From Segatella cerevisiae (lineage in GTDB: Bacteria; Bacteroidota; Bacteroidia; Bacteroidales; Bacteroidaceae): a stretch of DNA of 64,000 nt. Location of the stretch: contig NZ_JAMXLY010000004.1 in the NCBI RefSeq assembly GCF_024054555.1, positions 1-64,000 on the forward strand, given 5' to 3'. Shown here in pieces: positions 53,731-63,459 of this stretch (within the stretch, counting starts at the first letter, position 1; each line of letters begins with the position of its first letter). The notes beneath the pieces are model-generated. The model did no database searches. It was not told where the DNA came from and worked only from the letters and a program-made list of their open reading frames with translations. The position numbers were made by a program, and so were the translations under genes.

Positions 53731-56019
53731 TTACTTTTTGTCTTTTATCTTTTCAACGTAAGCATCAATGACAGCTACTGCCGTAATGTTCACGACATCG
53801 CTGACGGATGCTTCAAAATCCGTGAAATGGATAGGCTTGTTCAGTCCCATTTGGATAGGCCCGATGATTTCGGTGTCAGGATCAAGTCCCTGGAGCAGTT
53901 TGTAACTGCAGTTGGCACTGCTCAGATCAGGGAATACAAGCGTATTGACAGTCTTGCCCTTTAATTTGGAGAAAGGAAATTTCTCATCCCTCAATTTGTT
54001 GTTGAGAGCGAAGTTGAGTTGCATTTCCCCGTCAATGGCGAGATCAGGATATTCTGTCTGCATCTCTTCCACAGCATTATGTACTTTGACCGGAGAGCCG
54101 ATGTCATCGGTTCCAAAGTTGGAGTAACTCAGCATTGCTATCACAGGCTTTTCATTGAAAAATTGGACCGTATGTGCACTCAGTCTGGCAATATCTGCCA
54201 AAACTTGCTCATCGGGATGACGGTTGATCAATGTATCTGCAATATAGTACTTTCCCTTCTTGGTGCTCAGGATGTGCATGGTCCCGAAAGTCTTGTAAGG
54301 TTTCCGGACACCGATCACTTCTTTTGCCACCTTGATAGTGTTGCTGTACTTCGTATACAATCCAGTGATGAAAGCATCAGCATCGCCCTGCTCGACCATA
54401 GACATACCGAAATAGTTACGTTCGTACATCTTGTCATAAGCTTCCTCGAAAGTATAGCCTTGACGCGCACGCTTTTCAGCCAGATGCTTAGCGTAAGTAG
54501 CACGGCGTCCCTGTTCTTTGTCAGCACGCATGTCGACAATATCAATACCGGTCAGATCAAGTTTCAGGCGACTTGCCACACGTTTCAGTCTGTCAGGATT
54601 ACCTAAGAGGATAGGTTGGCAGAATCCTTCCTGTTTGGCCTGAACGGCTGCCTTCATTGTGGTCGGATGTCCTCCCTCGGCGAATACGACACGTTGTGGA
54701 TGCAGGCGAGCTGTGGCATGCAGCGTCTGTGTGAGTTTGGTTTCCTGGCCTACCAACTGTTTGAGTTTTTCCTTGTAGGCATCCCAGTCTGTGATCTTCT
54801 TACGAGCCACGCCACTGTCCATAGCGGCCTTGGCAACAGCTGCGCTGACCTCAGTGATCAGTCTCGGATCGATCGGTTTCGGAATGAAGTACTTAGGACC
54901 GAAAGTCAGGTCCAGAACATGGTAGACATCGTTGACAATATCAGGAACAGGTTTTTTAGCCAGTTCAGCTATGGCATTGACGGCAGCCAGTTTCATTTCT
55001 TCATTGATTGCTCTTGCGTGAACATCCAAGGCGCCACGGAAAATATAAGGGAATCCGATGACGTTGTTGATCTGGTTCGGATAGTCACTGCGACCTGTGG
55101 AGATCAATACATCAGGGCGGGCAGCGGCAGCATCCTCATAGGAGATCTCGGGAACAGGATTGGCAAGTGCGAAGACGATAGGTTTCGGAGCCATCGAGCG
55201 GACCATGTCCTGTGAGAGTACATTACCCTTGCTCAGTCCTACGAAGACATCAGCGCCTTTGACAGCCTCTTCCAAAGTATGGACATCGCGGCGGTCAGTA
55301 GCAAAGAGTTTCTTTTGTGGTGTCAGGTTGTCCCGATCTGAGGTGATCACACCTTTGGAATCGAGCATGACAATATTTTCTTTCTTGGCACCTAAGGCGA
55401 CATAGAGTTTGGTACAACTAATTGCGGCAGCACCGGCACCATTGACAACGATCTTGACCTGATCGATCTTCTTGCCGGCAACTTCCAAAGCATTTTTCAA
55501 TCCTGCCGCAGAGATGATGGCCGTACCATGCTGGTCGTCGTGCATGACAGGAATATCCAGAGTCTTTCTCAGGCGCTCTTCAATGTAGAAACATTGAGGC
55601 GCTTTAATATCTTCCAGGTTGATACCCCCGAAAGTAGGAGCTATACGTTCAACCGTATCACAGAATTTCTCCGGATCTTTTTCATTGATTTCAATATCGA
55701 AAACGTCAATTCCGCCGTAGATTTTGAACAACAGACCCTTGCCTTCCATTACCGGTTTGCCACTCATGGCTCCGATATCGCCGAGTCCTAAAACGGCAGT
55801 GCCGTTTGTGATGACAGCAACAAGGTTACCTTTATCCGTATATTTGTAGACGTCTTCAGGATTCTTTTGAATCTCGAGACACGGATAAGCAACCCCAGGA
55901 GAATAAGCTAAGCTCAAGTCGTTTTGGGTACGATAGGGTTTAGTTGGCTTTACTTCTATTTTTCCAGGACGACCTTCTGAATGATAATTCAAGGCAGCCT
56001 CTTTAGAAATTTTTACCAT
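53731..56019 (-). CDS. maeB: NADP-dependent malic enzyme with phosphotransacetylase-like domain
   Basis: 762 residues from the ATG at 56019; the longer frame covers the leader. It decarboxylates malate to pyruvate. Malic enzyme part (about 1-430): [20 protein letters not shown], the Tyr in the segment, [20 protein letters not shown], a Rossmann [12 protein letters not shown] (about 188-199). The C-terminal part (about 440-762) is the phosphotransacetylase-like domain of MaeB, with [17 protein letters not shown] and [14 protein letters not shown] near its end; in relatives it is a regulatory acetyl-CoA sensor and not catalytic. A -7 box TATCTTTG is at 56111-56104, divergent from the TetR gene; leader about 80 nt. 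Confidence 0.95.
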   Translation of the reverse strand: MVKISKEAALNYHSEGRPGKIEVKPTKPYRTQNDLSLAYSPGVAYPCLEIQKNPEDVYKYTDKGNLVAVITNGTAVLGLGDIGAMSGKPVMEGKGLLFKIYGGIDVFDIEINEKDPEKFCDTVERIAPTFGGINLEDIKAPQCFYIEERLRKTLDIPVMHDDQHGTAIISAAGLKNALEVAGKKIDQVKIVVNGAGAAAISCTKLYVALGAKKENIVMLDSKGVITSDRDNLTPQKKLFATDRRDVHTLEEAVKGADVFVGLSKGNVLSQDMVRSMAPKPIVFALANPVPEISYEDAAAARPDVLISTGRSDYPNQINNVIGFPYIFRGALDVHARAINEEMKLAAVNAIAELAKKPVPDIVNDVYHVLDLTFGPKYFIPKPIDPRLITEVSAAVAKAAMDSGVARKKITDWDAYKEKLKQLVGQETKLTQTLHATARLHPQRVVFAEGGHPTTMKAAVQAKQEGFCQPILLGNPDRLKRVASRLKLDLTGIDIVDMRADKEQGRRATYAKHLAEKRARQGYTFEEAYDKMYERNYFGMSMVEQGDADAFITGLYTKYSNTIKVAKEVIGVRKPYKTFGTMHILSTKKGKYYIADTLINRHPDEQVLADIARLSAHTVQFFNEKPVIAMLSYSNFGTDDIGSPVKVHNAVEEMQTEYPDLAIDGEMQLNFALNNKLRDEKFPFSKLKGKTVNTLVFPDLSSANCSYKLLQGLDPDTEIIGPIQMGLNKPIHFTDFEASVSDVVNITAVAVIDAYVEKIKDKK

Positions 56020-56190
56020 ATTAATACGTTGGTTGATTAGTGATTTACTATATCTATTCTTTTTTACCTTAATCACCGGTTGGGAAACCGACAATCTTTA
56101 TTGCAAAGATAATGAAAAACCTGATAATGGGTATAGGTTTTTGATTTTTTTTTGTATCTTTGTCACGAAAAAGTTAAACATGCTTCTAAA

Positions 56191-56826
56191 ATGATTGCGG
56201 CATCCTCTTATAGGCTTGATTTAAAGGACAAGATCCTGAAAGTGGCTATGCAGGCATTTTTCTCGAAAGGCATCCGTGCTGTAAAGATGGATGATATTGC
56301 CAGAATGATGTCCATATCCAAGCGCACTCTTTATGAGATTTTTGCTGATAAGGAGAGCCTTCTCTATGCCGGTGTCAAAGAGAAGGAGGATGAGTTCTCT
56401 GATCATATGACCCAATTCTCCGAATCCGAAGAACATAGTGTCATAGATATCCTCGTGGAATTTACGCATTGCCTTTTGGAATATTCGGGGAATATCAATC
56501 CGATATTCTATGACGATCTCCACAAATATGAGAAGGTCTTGCTGTATACCAAGGAGAAGCATCAGAAGAGTCAGTCAGAAGCTTATGGCTTTTTCCAAAA
56601 AGGTATTAAGGAAGGCTATTTCAGGTCAGATATCGATTATAATCTTTTGATTCAGATATCTAATATTACCGGTCAGAAAATCGGCGAAGAACAGCTTTTT
56701 GAAAGATTCGGTATGAAGGAAATCCTCCGCAGTTGCGTGTTTGTCTTCATACGTGGTGTCTGTACACCTTTGGGACAGTCCGTCTTGGAAAAAGCTTTGG
56801 GAAATGAAGTATTTATTAGCCATTGA
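56191..56826 (+). CDS. TetR-family regulator
   Basis: 211 residues from the ATG at 56191, 29 nt after a -7 box TATCTTTG (56155-56162). N-terminal HTH: DKILKVAMQAFFSKGIRAVKMDDIARMMSISKRTLYEIF, described by its ends (residues about 11-49). The rest is a helical ligand-binding domain with no telling motif. Its end overlaps the glycerate kinase start by 23 nt, so the two are translationally coupled. It is divergent from maeB with short spacing, so it may control maeB, the kinase or both; inference. Confidence 0.85.
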   Translation: MIAASSYRLDLKDKILKVAMQAFFSKGIRAVKMDDIARMMSISKRTLYEIFADKESLLYAGVKEKEDEFSDHMTQFSESEEHSVIDILVEFTHCLLEYSGNINPIFYDDLHKYEKVLLYTKEKHQKSQSEAYGFFQKGIKEGYFRSDIDYNLLIQISNITGQKIGEEQLFERFGMKEILRSCVFVFIRGVCTPLGQSVLEKALGNEVFISH

Positions 56827-57877
56827 TTCTTTTAAAGGTTGCCTGACTTCCGCTGAGGCTGAAGAGGCTGCAGCTGAAGGCATCAAACGGGTGAACTCTG
56901 AAGCAGACATCAAGTGTATCCCCGTCAGTGATGGTGGAGAAGGGATGCTCGATGCTTTCCTTTCGGCATTAGGAGGCACGAAGGTGAGGATCCGGGTGTT
57001 CAATGCCATGTTGCAGAGAATAGAGGTGGAATATGGGCGGATAGGAAATACCGCCATTATTGAGACTGCCCGTATCATCGGACTGTCATCCATTCCTCCG
57101 GATTTGCGCAATCCTCTTCTTGCGACCAGTTATGGTGTGGGCCAGGTCTTGGCTCATGCGATAGACAAAGGCTGCGATACTTTTATCATCGGTCTGGGTG
57201 GAAGTGTGACGAGCGATTGCGGTATAGGAATGCTCAAAGCTCTGGTGGATCATTTTGCATCGGGGAAAGGCTTTGATGCCGTTCCTCTGAAGAACTTGAA
57301 GTTCACTCTCGCCTGCGATGTCGACAATCCGCTATATGGAGACCAAGGGGCAGCCATTGTTTTCAGTCCTCAAAAGGGAGCTACTGATAAAATGATCCCG
57401 TTACTGGAAAGACGCGCAAAGACCTTTGCGGCATTGTCGGCACGCCATTATGGGCATGATGATTCTTCCCGTCCCGGAGCAGGAGCTGCAGGGGGATTGG
57501 GATATGCCTTTATGCAGTATCTTGGAGCAGAGAAAAAGAATGGCATTGACTTATTGCTCCATCTCCTCCATTTCGACAGTCTTTTGGCAGACAGGGATGT
57601 CGTCGTTACTGGTGAGGGAAAGTCAGATAACCAGACCTTGATGGGGAAGTTACCTGTAGGGGTTCTCAATCAGGCCCGGAAACAGAAGATTCCCGTCATT
57701 TTGATTGCCGGACAAATAAAGGATGAAGCAGATCTACAACTTGCCGGTTTTTCCCGCATCGTATGTATAAATCCTCCCGGTCTTAGATTGGAAGAAGCAG
57801 TACAACCGGAAACGGCAAGAAAAAATATTACTGAAACTCTTTCTCGGATTTGCAAAGACGGGCTGGGCATCAAGTGA
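56804..57877 (+). CDS. glxK: Glycerate 2-kinase
   Basis: 357 residues from the ATG at 56804, which is within the TetR gene. GarK/GlxK family: MKYLLAIDSFKGCLTSAEAE at the start, VSDGGEGMLDAFLSA (about 43-57), FIIGLGGSVTSDCGIGML (about 129-146) for the nucleotide, GAGAAGGLGYAF (about 225-236), and DVVVTGEGKSDNQTLMGK (about 265-282). It makes 2-phosphoglycerate from glycerate and ATP. The link to the TetR regulator suggests control by a glycerate-pathway metabolite (inference). Confidence 0.93.
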   Translation: MKYLLAIDSFKGCLTSAEAEEAAAEGIKRVNSEADIKCIPVSDGGEGMLDAFLSALGGTKVRIRVFNAMLQRIEVEYGRIGNTAIIETARIIGLSSIPPDLRNPLLATSYGVGQVLAHAIDKGCDTFIIGLGGSVTSDCGIGMLKALVDHFASGKGFDAVPLKNLKFTLACDVDNPLYGDQGAAIVFSPQKGATDKMIPLLERRAKTFAALSARHYGHDDSSRPGAGAAGGLGYAFMQYLGAEKKNGIDLLLHLLHFDSLLADRDVVVTGEGKSDNQTLMGKLPVGVLNQARKQKIPVILIAGQIKDEADLQLAGFSRIVCINPPGLRLEEAVQPETARKNITETLSRICKDGLGIK

Positions 57878-57950
57878 TACCCTTATTGTATCGGTATCTT
57901 TTCTCGTTAGTTATATCAGTCCGTGTTGGTTTACTCGTATCTTCTAGATC

Positions 57951-57990
57951 ACTTTATCAAACCTATTTTTCTGTTTGATAAAGTTGATTT
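57951..57990. terminator. Hairpin between convergent genes
   Basis: A perfect 12-bp inverted repeat ACTTTATCAAAC / GTTTGATAAAGT (57951-57962 with 57973-57984) with a T-rich loop, followed by T-rich sequence. It likely ends the glxK transcript and perhaps the convergent gene. Confidence 0.6.
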
Positions 57991-58082
57991 AAGTTCTTTT
58001 ATTTCCTTCGTGAGACGACCAATGCTATTTTCCCCTAGATAAAGGCTATTCTCCTCTTGGTTAAAGGCGGAGTGAGCCGGAG

Positions 58083-59063
58083 CTATTCCTTGAACAACCA
58101 CCCAAGGAATCGGTTCAATAAAGGAAAGTAAAAATGGAACCAGCGGTAACGGGCTACAGGTTTTCCCCCAAATCTGAGGATGAAGTCCCGGAATGGATTC
58201 TTCTTGAAAGGCAGGCCGACATCCATAAAATAAACGTGGGCATAGTGGTGTTCATAGGCATACTGAATGGCATACCATATCGTCATCGTGTTCGGATGGA
58301 GGGTGGGGTATGATTTCCGCTTGGAAGCTAAATACCATAGATAAGCATTCCCCTGAGAATACACGCAAACGCTGCCACCGATGAGTTTGCCATGATAGAG
58401 CGTCACCAGAATTTGAGCCTTGTCATTGCGGCTGAGTTCTGAGAATTGTTTCTCCGGTGGAATCAGTCTCCTGAACTTTATTCTATAGAAACCCTTGAGG
58501 AGTTTATAAAATTTGTGGACTTCTTCAGGAGAATAGGCTGCACGGGTTTCAACCCCTTGGGCATAAGCCTTCTCGATACGAAGGTGGATTTTTCTCGTAA
58601 GTCGCTCTTGAGGATCCTTGCTATGCAGCGAGTTGTGTATTTCCTGCCAGTGGATAGGGAAATAGTGGCATAAGCGGAACATGCGGTATCCGAACATCTT
58701 CGGGTGTATTTCCGAGACCTCAACGTAGAAACACAGGTGGCGCTTGAATTTTTGAGTGATGGCTTCAAGCATCATCCTGAACAGTTCTTCTGGGTGCTGG
58801 ATAGAACTGTCGTATTCTCCTTGACCGTAAATGCGGCCGTTGGCATATAAAAAAGGTGGTATCAATGTCCCCCGCCTGCGGATCGTCGCCAGCAAATGGG
58901 CTATGCACTGACCTTGGGCGTTTTCAGCAACAACCATATAAGGGGTAGTGCCTGGTGTTTGTTCTGTGATACGGAACAATTCCGGACTGTGAAAGAAGTT
59001 ATCTGCTTTCATTTCCGGCAGATCACGACCCTTCTGAATAATTCTGATATGGATTCCTTCCAT
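58083..59063 (-). CDS. FemAB/GNAT-like acyl- or aminoacyltransferase
   Basis: 326 residues. The double-GNAT (FemAB/BioF2-like) architecture is suggested by two similar halves: the first around YMVVAENAQGQCIAHLLATI, the second around AQILVTLYHGKLIGGSVCVYS followed by YLWYLASKRKSYPTLHPNTM and ...YFMDVGLPFKKNPFRDFILRFGGKPV. No signal peptide. Members transfer amino acids or acyl groups to peptidoglycan precursors or sugars; the substrate here is unknown. Stand-alone minus-strand gene. Confidence 0.7.
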   Translation of the reverse strand: MEGIHIRIIQKGRDLPEMKADNFFHSPELFRITEQTPGTTPYMVVAENAQGQCIAHLLATIRRRGTLIPPFLYANGRIYGQGEYDSSIQHPEELFRMMLEAITQKFKRHLCFYVEVSEIHPKMFGYRMFRLCHYFPIHWQEIHNSLHSKDPQERLTRKIHLRIEKAYAQGVETRAAYSPEEVHKFYKLLKGFYRIKFRRLIPPEKQFSELSRNDKAQILVTLYHGKLIGGSVCVYSQGNAYLWYLASKRKSYPTLHPNTMTIWYAIQYAYEHHYAHVYFMDVGLPFKKNPFRDFILRFGGKPVARYRWFHFYFPLLNRFLGWLFKE

Positions 59064-59259
59064 TTGTGTACCTCTTGTTGCAAAGATATAAAAAAAAAGA
59101 GAATTAGAATAAGATTACCTTAAAAATATAAGACAAATGAATGTCAGTCTGATGACAATCGATATTCGTTTGGAATGACCTCTACATATTAGCTAAAATT
59201 TGATAAAAAAGTGTTTTCAACTCAATTTCTTTAGAGCTAAATGAGTATCTTTGCAGTAT

Positions 59260-60042
59260 ATGAAGATTATATTTATAGGTGCGGGAAATCTCGCTACTCA
59301 ATTAGCCAAGGCCTTGCTGAATGCAGGTCATGATATCGTACAGGTCTATAGTCGTACAATGGAGTCAGCCTCAGAACTGGCTACCAGAGCCGGGGGAGCA
59401 CCGACGACTGATCTCGGGGCAGTAAGAACAGATGCCGATCTTTATATTGTCGCAGTCAAGGACAGTGTGTTGGCGGAGATTATACCCCAGTTGTGTAAAG
59501 GACGGGAAAAGAAGGTCTTTGCCCATACGGCAGGTTCCATGCCAATGAATGTATTCAAGGGCATGGCTTTGCATTATGGCGTGTTTTACCCGATGCAGAC
59601 GTTCTCGAAAAACAGGGATGTCGACTTTTCCGAAATCCCTATTTTTATAGAAGGTAACGATGAATTGACCATCCATACCTTGCACATCTTAGGGAAGACC
59701 ATCTCGACAAGGGTGAACGAACTCTCTTCAGAGGATCGGAAATACCTGCATCTGGCTGCCGTCTTTGCCTGCAATTTTGCCAATCACTGTTATACCTTGG
59801 CTTCGGGCCTGTTGTCTGCCCATCATATTCCGTTTGAAGTGATGTTGCCGTTGATTGACGAGACAGCTCACAAAGTCCATCATCTCACACCTTTGGAGGC
59901 CCAGACAGGTCCGGCAGTCCGCTTCGATGAGAATGTCATCCGTTCTCAAGCTGCATTGTTGAAGGACAATCCTCTCGTAAAAGACATCTATGAGAGAATG
60001 TCCATGAGCATCCATCTCGCCGACAAGAAAAACAAACGCTGA
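59260..60042 (+). CDS. Rossmann reductase with DUF2520 domain
   Basis: 260 residues from the ATG at 59260, which is six bases after the -7 box TATCTTTG (59246-59253), so the mRNA is probably nearly leaderless. N-terminal NAD(P) fold [22 protein letters not shown] (about 2-23), then the DUF2520 C-terminal helical domain (about 120-255: [32 protein letters not shown]). Related to ProC-like reductases, but the substrate is unknown. Its stop overlaps the start of kdsC (TGATG), giving an operon of this gene, kdsC and maf. Confidence 0.85.
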   Translation: MKIIFIGAGNLATQLAKALLNAGHDIVQVYSRTMESASELATRAGGAPTTDLGAVRTDADLYIVAVKDSVLAEIIPQLCKGREKKVFAHTAGSMPMNVFKGMALHYGVFYPMQTFSKNRDVDFSEIPIFIEGNDELTIHTLHILGKTISTRVNELSSEDRKYLHLAAVFACNFANHCYTLASGLLSAHHIPFEVMLPLIDETAHKVHHLTPLEAQTGPAVRFDENVIRSQAALLKDNPLVKDIYERMSMSIHLADKKNKR

Positions 60043-60560
60043 TGATAGATTACGATTTGAAGAAAATAAAGTTGGTGATCTTTGATGTTGACGGTGTGCT
60101 GTCGAAGCAGACCATTGTCCTGTCAAGCGAAGGGGAACCTTTGAGGACTGTGAACATCAAGGATGGCTATGCTATTCAGTTGGCTGTCAAGATGGGTTTG
60201 CAGGAGGCGATATTGACAGGAGGCCATACAAAGGCTGTCCGCATCCGTTATGAGAACCTCGGTGTTCAGGATGTGGTGATGGACGCTGCCGTAAAACTGA
60301 AATATTATGATGCTCTATTGGAAAAATATCATCTCAAGGATGAAGAAGTCCTCTATATGGGCGACGATATTCCCGACTACGAAGTGATGCAGCGCTGCGG
60401 TTGTGCCTGTTGCCCCCGCGATGCAGCCGCAGAGATCAAAGCCGTGTCCTGCTATATCTGTTCTCGCGATGGCGGTGACGGTTGTGGCAGAGAGGTCCTC
60501 GAACAGGTGCTGAGGGCCCAGGGCAAATGGCTTTCAGACAAAAAGGCATTTGGTTGGTAA
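60042..60560 (+). CDS. kdsC: KDO 8-phosphate phosphatase
   Basis: 172 residues, HAD superfamily, C0 type without cap. Catalytic DVDGVLS (about 14-20; the Asp pair), motif [13 protein letters not shown] (about 60-70), and motif [13 protein letters not shown] (about 106-116). It makes KDO for lipopolysaccharide from KDO 8-phosphate. Coupled to the reductase gene upstream and 28 nt before maf. The last ~25 residues are Cys-rich ([11 protein letters not shown]), which I note without explanation. Confidence 0.9.
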   Translation: MIDYDLKKIKLVIFDVDGVLSKQTIVLSSEGEPLRTVNIKDGYAIQLAVKMGLQEAILTGGHTKAVRIRYENLGVQDVVMDAAVKLKYYDALLEKYHLKDEEVLYMGDDIPDYEVMQRCGCACCPRDAAAEIKAVSCYICSRDGGDGCGREVLEQVLRAQGKWLSDKKAFGW

Positions 60561-60588
60561 TACGCCTACAATAAATCTTATCGAATAC

Positions 60589-61173
60589 ATGCAATCTTTT
60601 AAATATCATCTTGTTTTAGCCAGTGGCTCTCCTCGGAGAAAAGAACTCCTCGCAGGTCTGGATATCCCTTTTGAAGTTAGGGTGATTCCAAATGTTCAGG
60701 AGAACTATCCCAGTCAGTTGCCTGCCGTCGAAGTACCTGAATATATCGCTGTAGAAAAAGCCGAGGCCTATCGGAACGCAATCGGCGACAAGGAACTGGT
60801 GCTCACTGCTGATACAGTAGTCGTGTGTGAAGGACAGGTCCTGGGAAAACCCAAGAGTGCAGAACAGGCTGCCGATATGCTGAGGCTATTGAGTGGTAAA
60901 ACGCACTTGGTCGTAACGGGAGTTTGCCTGACAACGAAAAACAGACAGCGGCATTATTCTGTGAAAACAGAGGTGACTTTCAAATCTTTGACCGAAGAGG
61001 AAATCTCTTATTACATCACCCATTACCATCCTTTCGATAAAGCAGGAGCCTATGGTATTCAGGAATGGATCGGCTATATCGGTTGTACCGGATTGAAAGG
61101 GAGTTATTATAATGTGATGGGATTGCCGGTGCAGAGTATTTATAAAGAACTCCAGAATTTTCAGAAGGAATAA
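60589..61173 (+). CDS. maf: Maf-family nucleotide pyrophosphatase
   Basis: 194 residues from the ATG at 60589; the longer frame uses a TTG inside kdsC. Signature LASGSPRRKELLAGL (about 9-23), TADTVVV (about 72-78), GKPKSAEQAADMLRLLSGKTH and FDKAGAYGIQ (about 147-156), as in YhdE-type dTTP/UTP pyrophosphatases. It prevents misincorporation or restrains septation. Last gene of its operon. Confidence 0.92.
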   Translation: MQSFKYHLVLASGSPRRKELLAGLDIPFEVRVIPNVQENYPSQLPAVEVPEYIAVEKAEAYRNAIGDKELVLTADTVVVCEGQVLGKPKSAEQAADMLRLLSGKTHLVVTGVCLTTKNRQRHYSVKTEVTFKSLTEEEISYYITHYHPFDKAGAYGIQEWIGYIGCTGLKGSYYNVMGLPVQSIYKELQNFQKE

Positions 61174-61199
61174 TTCCACTGTTCTTCTGAAAGTGTCTG

Positions 61200-62747
61200 T
61201 TATCTTGAAGCTCTGAAATTTTCCAGATGCTCATATTTCCTTTTCATCATCTTTTGATAGATCTGACTGATCCACCATCTGTGGCTCAGAAGGAAGGGAA
61301 TGCTAAGGATGATGAGCATCAGATAGGCAGTGGAAGAGTTGAAGAGGACCTTGAATAATGCAATGAGCATTGCCGGCAGTAGGAAAGTACAGAACCGGAT
61401 GACCATGGCCAGATAGTTGTAATCCTTTGAAGTACGACTGGTGAGTCGTGTATCCAACGGTGTTGTCTGGTCGTTGATGATGGCCGTGTGCATGACTGTG
61501 ATCAGTTGTGGTCCTGCGGCATAGAGCGCGTATGCAGAAATCATCAGCGGTCTCCATCTGCCGAGTATTACAGCTGCAATCGAAACGATAAGCGGTATGA
61601 TGAGCAAACCGACAAAGCAATAATATTTGGTGAGAAGCAAAGGGTATAGATTGTTTTTCCTTACCATGAAGAAATCAATATAGTTGCCTTCATAACTCAT
61701 CAGTCGTGAAGAGAGCATACTGCCCGGGAGTATAAAACAGATAAAGCACCAGAAATCGGACTCCCAAGAAAACGATCCGTTGTTTGCCGTCTCTGTAGCA
61801 TCCGCCGTGCAGAGGAATATGGCAAAATAGAAGAAGATACTCAGAACTGTAAAGAGTAGGGTCTTGCGGGGATTCACGTTTCTGAAAATCAACTTGAATT
61901 CCAATTGGAGGTATTCTCCTATTTCCCCCCAACGGTCAAGAAACCTGTATTTGCTGATATTGTGTACGGAGGTCTCAGTGACCTTAGAGAGTTCCTTCCA
62001 GATATGTTTTTCCTGTTCTTTCCTGTTGAGAAAAAACAAGAGGACAAGCATGCCCGTGAGCACTGTCCAATAGAGGACGTTCAGATGGGACAGATGATTG
62101 CCTATTAAGGTGTAGACCTTATAATACTGATCCCACCCTGCTGACTCTCCCGCATAGACCGGCAGGAAAAGGACGGCAAATAAAACCAGAGGCAGAATGA
62201 ACCAGGAGACGGAATCATTGATCCGAGTTCTGGTCAACAGAAAGAACTGACTGGATAGCCAGATCATCCACTGGCAGGCGAGGATAGAACAGAAGGCTGC
62301 CAGTAGACCCTTTTCCGGCAGTATGGTCATGACCGTGTAAGGGACAATCAGTACCAGCCAGATGAAATTGCCGATGCTGAGAAGATTGGAGATCAGAAAA
62401 CTCTCGATGCAGACATGTTTGGGCAAGGGGAGCAGACTGTAGGGGCGGACCATCTGAGAAGGGGTCTGTTGAACGATAAAGCGTAGGAGAAAGTCAACGG
62501 CAACGAGAAAGGGCATGAGGCTGAACAGAACACCTATTGGAGACATCCCGTGGTCCTCTGATACCATTAAAGCCAATGAGATGGATACGATGAACAGATA
62601 GACCAGGATGACTGCCCCTGCAATGCTGAGAGCAACTTTCGCGGCTTGGTTTCTCCCGTGGAACAGACTCCTTTTCTCCGCCAAGCGGCGGTGATGGAGT
62701 AGTGCTCTGTATATTGAAAACCTTTTGTGAAATGTCGTTTCTTGCAT
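61200..62747 (-). CDS. DUF5687 membrane protein (ABC-permease-like)
   Basis: 515 residues, about ten hydrophobic segments with loops rich in Arg and Lys, for example AKVALSIAGAVILVYLFIVSI near the start and FRNVNPRKTLLFTVLSIFF in the middle. It matches the DUF5687 family of Bacteroidetes, which in other genomes accompanies an ABC ATPase; none is adjacent here. Function unknown. 65 nt separate it from the lolA stop, so it may be read through from the ftsK-lolA unit. Confidence 0.75.
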   Translation of the reverse strand: MQETTFHKRFSIYRALLHHRRLAEKRSLFHGRNQAAKVALSIAGAVILVYLFIVSISLALMVSEDHGMSPIGVLFSLMPFLVAVDFLLRFIVQQTPSQMVRPYSLLPLPKHVCIESFLISNLLSIGNFIWLVLIVPYTVMTILPEKGLLAAFCSILACQWMIWLSSQFFLLTRTRINDSVSWFILPLVLFAVLFLPVYAGESAGWDQYYKVYTLIGNHLSHLNVLYWTVLTGMLVLLFFLNRKEQEKHIWKELSKVTETSVHNISKYRFLDRWGEIGEYLQLEFKLIFRNVNPRKTLLFTVLSIFFYFAIFLCTADATETANNGSFSWESDFWCFICFILPGSMLSSRLMSYEGNYIDFFMVRKNNLYPLLLTKYYCFVGLLIIPLIVSIAAVILGRWRPLMISAYALYAAGPQLITVMHTAIINDQTTPLDTRLTSRTSKDYNYLAMVIRFCTFLLPAMLIALFKVLFNSSTAYLMLIILSIPFLLSHRWWISQIYQKMMKRKYEHLENFRASR

Positions 62748-62812
62748 TCAGGACAGGAATGGTTTATAGGCTCATGGTCTTTTGAAACTCGAAGTGTTGA
62801 AAGGGGGATGGC

Positions 62813-63412
62813 TCAGCGTAAATCGATCACTTCTGCTTTGGGATAATCTTTCGCATTGAAAGAAAACAGAGAATTCGGCAGACTCTTGGCTCTGAAATTG
62901 CTGATCGTAATCGTGCTCCAGGTACTTCCCTGTCTCATGCGTACTTTACTTGGAACATAACTGTTCTTGTTGATGGTCAGGTAAAGTTCCTGCACTGTCC
63001 GTTTTTGATTGACCGCTGTCAGGTGGACGATGTAGTTGGAACCTGAACGCTGGAGAGAAGAACGGTAACCTGTCTTGTAGATATGAATAAAGGTGTAGGG
63101 ATTCATCGACATCTGCTGTGCCTGAGTCGGAGTACTGATGTTGACTTCACCCGTCTTTTTCATATAACTCCATTGGGTCTTGCCGTTGTACCATACAATG
63201 GCTTGTGGGGTCGTCGCACGGAAACGGTTGCCTTTTATGGCAATCGTCCCACTTGCAGAACCGTATTTGGCTGATGACAACCTGAAAGATGCACTTGCGC
63301 CGCTTTTATGACCGATGACAAAGGCACATCGATTCAATACTTGTGCAGCTGTCTGGGCTTGCATCGTACAAGCTAAAATTAAAAATAGAAATAGAAAAGT
63401 GTACTTTTTCAT
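62813..63412 (-). CDS. lolA: Outer-membrane lipoprotein carrier LolA
   Basis: 199 residues with signal peptide MKKYTFLFLFLILACTMQAQ. LolA-like beta fold: the GTIAIKGNRFRATTPQAIVWYNGKTQWSY segment is the conserved central strand pair (described by its ends), and the C-terminal WSTITISNFRAKSLPNSLFSF resembles the last strands. It shuttles lipoproteins across the periplasm. It lies 47 nt after ftsK, the usual order in Bacteroidetes. Confidence 0.88.
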   Translation of the reverse strand: MKKYTFLFLFLILACTMQAQTAAQVLNRCAFVIGHKSGASASFRLSSAKYGSASGTIAIKGNRFRATTPQAIVWYNGKTQWSYMKKTGEVNISTPTQAQQMSMNPYTFIHIYKTGYRSSLQRSGSNYIVHLTAVNQKRTVQELYLTINKNSYVPSKVRMRQGSTWSTITISNFRAKSLPNSLFSFNAKDYPKAEVIDLR

Positions 63413-63459
63413 ATTCTTGTTTTGATCTATATCGATTGATACATTGAGTCTTATGTGGA

